Part shown: piece after piece, positions 60,226-64,000 of the stretch
Layout of the letters: every line of letters starts with the position of its first letter
How positions within the stretch are numbered: the first letter of the stretch is position 1
Assembly: GCF_001941965.1 (NCBI RefSeq)
Contig: NZ_MKZO01000011.1
Location: forward strand, 1 to 64,000
Origin: Pseudomonas putida
GTDB lineage: Bacteria > Pseudomonadota > Gammaproteobacteria > Pseudomonadales > Pseudomonadaceae
DNA: 64,000 bases
Direction of reading: 5' to 3'
Made by a program: the position numbers and the translations under genes
The notes under the pieces: generated by a model
Told to the model about the DNA's origin: nothing
Databases searched by the model: none
What the model saw: only the letters and a program-made list of their open reading frames with translations

Positions 60226-62849
60226 CAGGCTAACCCTCCGTTATCAGGGCCGTAGCTGCGACGGCGCCGGTCATGCTGGAAGCGCTCCATAAAGCGCACG
60301 AACTCGTCGTAGCCACCCTTCAGCGCCTGGTTGATTTCCTGGGCGTTCGCACCAGGAGGCAGCTCGATCTTCGGGGAGTAGTGAACGACCATGGCGCTCT
60401 CGCCCTGTGCCGGTGACATCGCACCAGGAGCACCAATGCGGCTAGCCATTGACACCTGATCAGGAGAAGGCGGTGTCCTTGTCAGGGACGGAGCATCAGG
60501 TTGTCCGATCCGTGGCGCGGCCAGATCAACTGCCGTCATGCCCGAAAGGCCTAGAGCCGCCTGGTGGACAAGCCCGGCCTGGCCAGTGATACCGATTGCC
60601 GCGCCTTCGCTGATGTTCGCTCCGTAACCAATGAACACACGACTCGGCGACTGAATGCCAAGCGTCTCGGTGAACCAGCCTTTGATCGAAGTGCCAACAC
60701 CGACAATCGAATCCTTCGCCGCGCTCAGCGCGTTGCCGATGCCGTTCACCAGGCCCGTGATAATCATGCCGCCGAATTCGCTGAACTTCGCCGGCAGCTC
60801 AATTCCGAAGTAACCCATGACCCCGCTGAATGCCCGGTAGAACAGCCCCATGGGGGAGAAGTTGACGATCAAGCCGGCGATGCCTGCCAGGCCGCCGTTG
60901 AACCCGGCTTTGATCTCCGTCCACAGCCCGCTGAAGAACCCCTTGATCGGCTCCCAGTAGCGGTAGATCAGATACGCGCCAACCGCGATCCCGGTGATCG
61001 CCAGGCCAATTGGGTTCATCAACAGGGCTCGTCCAAGCCAGAGCACCGCCTGTCCGGCCAGCTTGAGGCCGAAAAGCAAGGTGCCCCCCAGGACCTTGCC
61101 CAAGGCGAGGACGCCCCGGGTGGCCATCATCAACGGCGCGCCGAAAGCCGTAGCTATACCGCGCAGGAACAGCCCACTGAAGCGCAACACCGTGCCGATG
61201 CCTGAGCCCACGCGCCTGAGTCCGCTGATCACTGGGGCGAACTTGCCCATTTGCCACATGGCCCGCAGGAGCGTCCATTTTGCGGATAGGCCGGTGATGG
61301 TGGTGCGCATGGCAACGAAAGGCGACAGCACCAGGTTCGCGCCGTAGGCCAAGCCGATGAATGCCAGCTTGCCGGCCAGCAAACCGGCGACCAGGCCGAC
61401 AACCCCCTTGATGATCCCTGGATTCTCGCTTGCCCAGGCGGAGAATGATTGCATCACCGGGACCACCGCCTGGGTGACATCTACCAAGGCAGGAATTAAT
61501 GCACTACCAATGGAAATACCTATGTCTGCCAAATTGACCCCAAGCTGCTTAAGTTGCTCTTTGGGGCTCTCCATTCGCTTTTTCCAATCCGCATCACCAA
61601 CGCCCTTGTCGGCGTCATCAATGCTGCTCTGCTGAATTCCAGCTAGATCCTTTCGGTTTGCCAGCGCCGGTCGTACAAAGGACAGCACCTGCATATCAGC
61701 AAACAACTCGCCCAGCTTGTATGCCTCATTCAGGCGCTTAAGAGCCGTTTCCCGCTCGGCGTCGTCTTTAATCTCCATCGCCTTCTGAAACTCGCCAGCT
61801 GCCTTTGGTCCCTTACTCCCGACGTACTGAGTAATGATTTCCAGCATCGCCTGGACGGGCGTAAGACCTTTGCCGACTAGGCTTCCCATGGACTTCTGAA
61901 GGTCTATACCCGCGCCTTCAAACGACTTGAGCGTGTCCTTGGCCGTTAGCTTCGATAGGAAGTTCTTGAAGTTGTTCGCCGCTTCGTCGTTGGTACCCGC
62001 ACCGCGTCGGGCGATTTGCAGAGAGGCCCCGATTTCGGCGACCGCTCTTTCGCCTGTAATGCCTAGTGCCGCGAACTGCGGGGTCAACTGCGGTAACCAT
62101 CTGGCCATATCCGCCAGTTCGAATTGCCCGCTTTTGCCCGCCGAGGCCAACATGTTCATAGACCGCTCAAATCCGGCAGCACTGATACCAAGGTTGTCAT
62201 TCAGGGCAATCGCCACCGAACCAAGGTCATCCATACTGGCTCGCGTTGCAGTCGCGAACTTGGCCATCAGGGGTGAATAGGCCGCTAGCTCTTTCGCGTC
62301 CGATATACCGCCTGCGATAAGCACGGCTGCACCTTTTGCGACTTCAGTTTGAGTCTGGTTCCACCTCAAGGCGGCGCCGCGCATGACATTGCTCAGACGC
62401 TCCTCTTCCGCTCCGTCAAAGCCACCCGTAATTGCGATGTCGTTGGTCTGGTCCTTGAAGTCCATGGCTGTACGCATCGACTGGATTATTGGGGCTCCTA
62501 AGACAGCAGCGGTTCCGACCGTCTCCATTGCCTGCCCACGAAGGTCCGCACGGGCGTTCTTCAGGGTTTCGCCGCGCGCGATGCTGGTGTTGAGCCGCTC
62601 CTGCTTAAGCTTGAGCTGGTCGATGCTTCTCCCGATCTGATCGTACTGGCGACGCATTCGACCCAAGCCGGTACCACCACTTGCCAAAGCGGCAGACAAC
62701 TCTGCACCCAGGGTCTTGTGTTTGGCAGTCAGGCCATCGGTGGCCCGGCCAAGCTGCTGTACCGTGGACTTGGCTGTACCGAACGCTGCATGCAGGCTGC
62801 CCGAGACGGCTGCGCCGATCTTCAATCCAACCAGGACTTCATTGGCCAT
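60225..62849 (-). CDS. Phage tail tape-measure protein
   Basis: 874 residues. N-terminal coiled-coil (SKxxxQLGRATDGLTAKHKTL style), the PhageMin_tail domain around 130-330 (ALRWNQTQTEVAKGAAVLIAGGI, GERAVAEIGASLQIARRG), and several central hydrophobic helices (about 440-640) as in tape measures that insert in the target membrane, then IKGWFTETLGIQSPSRVFIGYGANISEG. At 874 residues it implies a tail of roughly 130 nm by the usual 0.15 nm per residue rule. Confidence 0.92.
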   Translation of the reverse strand: MANEVLVGLKIGAAVSGSLHAAFGTAKSTVQQLGRATDGLTAKHKTLGAELSAALASGGTGLGRMRRQYDQIGRSIDQLKLKQERLNTSIARGETLKNARADLRGQAMETVGTAAVLGAPIIQSMRTAMDFKDQTNDIAITGGFDGAEEERLSNVMRGAALRWNQTQTEVAKGAAVLIAGGISDAKELAAYSPLMAKFATATRASMDDLGSVAIALNDNLGISAAGFERSMNMLASAGKSGQFELADMARWLPQLTPQFAALGITGERAVAEIGASLQIARRGAGTNDEAANNFKNFLSKLTAKDTLKSFEGAGIDLQKSMGSLVGKGLTPVQAMLEIITQYVGSKGPKAAGEFQKAMEIKDDAERETALKRLNEAYKLGELFADMQVLSFVRPALANRKDLAGIQQSSIDDADKGVGDADWKKRMESPKEQLKQLGVNLADIGISIGSALIPALVDVTQAVVPVMQSFSAWASENPGIIKGVVGLVAGLLAGKLAFIGLAYGANLVLSPFVAMRTTITGLSAKWTLLRAMWQMGKFAPVISGLRRVGSGIGTVLRFSGLFLRGIATAFGAPLMMATRGVLALGKVLGGTLLFGLKLAGQAVLWLGRALLMNPIGLAITGIAVGAYLIYRYWEPIKGFFSGLWTEIKAGFNGGLAGIAGLIVNFSPMGLFYRAFSGVMGYFGIELPAKFSEFGGMIITGLVNGIGNALSAAKDSIVGVGTSIKGWFTETLGIQSPSRVFIGYGANISEGAAIGITGQAGLVHQAALGLSGMTAVDLAAPRIGQPDAPSLTRTPPSPDQVSMASRIGAPGAMSPAQGESAMVVHYSPKIELPPGANAQEINQALKGGYDEFVRFMERFQHDRRRRSYGPDNGGLA

Positions 62850-62868
62850 AGTTTGCTACGCTGCTGGA

Positions 62869-63126
62869 ATGTTCGAAAAAGTTGCCGTGATCACTGCCAA
62901 GACCCTCTATGCACTCGCCATCGGCGCCGGTGTGATCTGGCTTGCCTGGCTGTGCATTGCGCATCTGCCGTTTTGGCTGGCGGTGCTGATGTTCTGCCTT
63001 GGCCTGCCGGTGCTGGCCCTGGCGGCCACCCCCATTGCGGCAGGTGGCGCCCTGATTGGCGGGCTGGTCGCTGGGGCGATCGCGCTCATTGCCTCAGTTG
63101 CTCGGCGGCCTCAACGCGGCGGTTGA
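62869..63126 (+). CDS. Small membrane protein on the opposite strand of the tail module
   Basis: 85 residues with three hydrophobic segments (AIGAGVIWLAWLCIA, FWLAVLMFCLGLPVLALAA, GALIGGLVAGAIALIASVA), no family recognised. Its ATG lies 20 bases from the divergent tape-measure start, and its 3' end overlaps the end of the tail chaperone extension by 41 bases. Reading against the operon and being membrane-bound, it is a second moron candidate. A chance frame is possible because GC-rich shadow frames are common, but the clean start and hydrophobic pattern favour a gene. Confidence 0.6.
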   Translation: MFEKVAVITAKTLYALAIGAGVIWLAWLCIAHLPFWLAVLMFCLGLPVLALAATPIAAGGALIGGLVAGAIALIASVARRPQRGG

Positions 63127-63253
63127 TCTCCCGCTCGCACACCTCGCACCAGCGCCAATAGTCATCCATTGTCAGCTTGCGGATTTCCGATGGCTGCATC
63201 CTGAGCACCAGGAGCAGCGCCTCGTCCCAAGACAACAGCGATGTCTCCGCCGC
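63086..63253 (-). CDS. Tail assembly chaperone extension (E'/gp42-like), frameshift ORF
   Basis: A 55-codon frame shifted relative to the chaperone gene ahead of it; it ends with ...MDDYWRWCEVCEREINRRVEAAEQ and includes SLLSWDEALLLVLRMQPSE. There is no start codon at its head, so it is best read as the C-terminal part of a frameshift fusion, as for G/GT, E/E' and Mu 41/42 tail chaperones. The required shift (+1 or -2) would occur near the GGCGGCGGA run at 63246-63254. Confidence 0.7.
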   Translation of the reverse strand, partial: AAETSLLSWDEALLLVLRMQPSEIRKLTMDDYWRWCEVCEREINRRVEAAEQLRQ

Positions 63254-63503
63254 CAGCCATTTCCCGAAACACGTCAGTGACGACCCGCGAATCGGCGATG
63301 TCCAGTTCGCCCAAGTCCTCCACGGTAAGGCCGGTCATCTTGGCGAACAGGAAGTCTTCCTGGGCGGCTTCGTCTTTTGGCGAGAAGTTGTGCGCTGCAG
63401 CCAGGTCCTTGCGCTTCAGGCGCTTGATCGGCAGCGACTCGACACGGGTGCCGGCGGCAGTGTTGAAGGGGAACTTGAGGGGGATGCTGAATTGGTCGGC
63501 CAC
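63162..63503 (-). CDS. Tail assembly chaperone (GpE/Mu gp41-like)
   Basis: 113 residues. PLKFPFNTAAGTRVESLPIKRLKRKDL and EDLGELDIADSRVVTDVF match the phage TAC family. The GTG at 63503 has GGAG 6 bases upstream; a TTG four codons earlier lacks such a site. It protects the tape measure before tail assembly, and the tape measure is 313 bases downstream. In-frame translation ends at 63162; a proportion may shift into the extension. Confidence 0.85.
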   Translation of the reverse strand: MADQFSIPLKFPFNTAAGTRVESLPIKRLKRKDLAAAHNFSPKDEAAQEDFLFAKMTGLTVEDLGELDIADSRVVTDVFREMAGGGDIAVVLGRGAAPGAQDAAIGNPQADNG

Positions 63504-63602
63504 GAGATGCTCCAAGGTTGATCGATCTGATCAGTTGCTCTGAAAGAGCCTTGAGCATCGCATCTAGACGTGATGCTGACTTTTGATCTGGTTTAAAGAC
63601 AA

Positions 63603-63632
63603 AGCCCCGCTAGTGGGGGCCTTGTTGGTTTA
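63603..63632. terminator. Possible terminator between tail chaperone and small gene
   Basis: GCCCC (63603-63607) and GGGGGC (63615-63620) form a short GC stem, followed by CTTGTTGGTTT. The T-tract is interrupted, so this is a weak assignment. Confidence 0.4.
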
Positions 63633-63860
63633 GCAGGTACGGCAGCAATTACAGCGGGGCTTCATCTGATAACGCCCCGTCGCCAGTGACAGGCTTAACG
63701 CTTCCACCAAAACCTCTCTGGGGGTTTCCTCCAAGGTCTTCTGCCAGTAATGTCGCGCTCTCACCAGGTCGCAATCCCGGCGAACCTGCATATCAATGAA
63801 CCGCATGATGCATTCACTGCTCTGTGTGTTTGCGTTTTCTTGCTCAGGAGTCAAGGACAT
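63630..63860 (-). CDS. Hypothetical small protein
   Basis: 76 residues, no family recognised; MRFIDMQVRRDCDLVRARHYWQKTL is helical and charged and the end is cysteine-rich (RCNCCRTC), suggesting metal or disulfide binding. GGAGG is 5 bases before the ATG at 63860. Its start overlaps that of the divergent gene at 63859 (shared CATG), and only one may be real. Confidence 0.5.
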   Translation of the reverse strand: MSLTPEQENANTQSSECIMRFIDMQVRRDCDLVRARHYWQKTLEETPREVLVEALSLSLATGRYQMKPRCNCCRTC

Positions 63861-64000
63861 GACCGCCTCCAATATTCAACAGTTTGATGAGATCACGGGC
63901 CAGGTACTTGGCTTGCTATACGAAAAGTTTCCAGTCCCTCACAGCCTAATGATCCGAGAGATAGCTCCTAACGGCCTCGCGATGGATGACTTCTTGTGCG
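63859..64000 (+). CDS. Hypothetical protein, N-terminal fragment (cut by window edge)
   Basis: 47 residues visible, starting MTASNIQQFDEITGQVLGLL, with LYEKFPVPHSLMIREIAPNG. AGGAG is 11 bases and AAGGA 3 bases before the ATG. No function recognised; continues past the window. Confidence 0.55.
   Translation, partial: MTASNIQQFDEITGQVLGLLYEKFPVPHSLMIREIAPNGLAMDDFLC

Noticed and set aside
53063..63503. Complete R-pyocin/tailocin locus
   Set aside because: Tail genes fit either a tailocin or a prophage; no capsid, terminase, lysis or integrase gene is in the window, and the sheath and tube genes are not seen, so neither can be claimed.

Overview
The window reads as chromosome of a fluorescent-group Pseudomonas. 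The evidence is high GC content with matching codon use, several paired REP palindromes of the GCTGGCAAGCCAGC and GCCGGCAACGCCGGC types, a malate:quinone oxidoreductase, a LOV-type blue-light histidine kinase, OprD-family porin remains and many TonB-dependent, ABC and flavin-monooxygenase scavenging genes. No rRNA, tRNA or CRISPR array was seen.

Layout. 1-145: end of an IS3-family element. 0.17-12 kb: LOV histidine kinase, YddG-type exporter, LysR regulator, iron alcohol dehydrogenase with an APC permease, malate:quinone oxidoreductase, a 460-bp inverted-repeat region, and a CHASE4-PAS-GGDEF-EAL protein. 12-22.8 kb: eight minus-strand genes that look like one uptake/oxidation operon (aldolase-like protein, Tat-type binding protein, TonB receptor, NtaA-type flavin monooxygenase, and a full dipeptide-type ABC transporter). 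23-32.8 kb: an accessory block with a broken oprD-like porin gene, a 2106-residue two-partner-secretion exoprotein carrying nine exact-period 90-residue repeats, its TpsB transporter, and a decayed second tpsB tail. 32.8-36.8 kb: a tight operon of AprA-like flavoprotein, two-cluster ferredoxin, peroxiredoxin-like protein and a second NtaA-type monooxygenase.

37-43.2 kb: an HNH nuclease, a membrane protein, an odd in-frame ORF after its stop codon, an Old Yellow Enzyme with a divergent MerR regulator and a textbook 19-bp-spacer promoter, a GFA-family protein, a zinc alcohol dehydrogenase and a VOC protein. 43.3-49.7 kb: a four-gene operon (TonB receptor, MFS transporter, SfnB/DszC-like flavin enzyme, exported M20 amidohydrolase). 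49.8-53 kb: enoyl-CoA hydratase divergent from an alcohol dehydrogenase and an acyl-CoA ligase that has lost its C-terminus. 53-64 kb: the tail module of a P2/Mu-like prophage or tailocin, transcribed leftward, with two rightward cargo-like genes embedded in it and a frameshift-type tail chaperone pair.

Taken together, the 12-50 kb part looks like a nutrient-scavenging region, probably for organosulfur or related amide/ether compounds: outer-membrane receptors bring substrates in, ABC/MFS carriers pass them on, flavin-dependent monooxygenases and an exported hydrolase break them down. That substrate assignment is inference. The least ordinary items are the TPS exoprotein repeat array with its duplicated transporter tail, the AprA-like four-gene operon, the possible recoding site after the 38.9-kb stop codon, and the reverse-oriented genes inside the phage tail operon.
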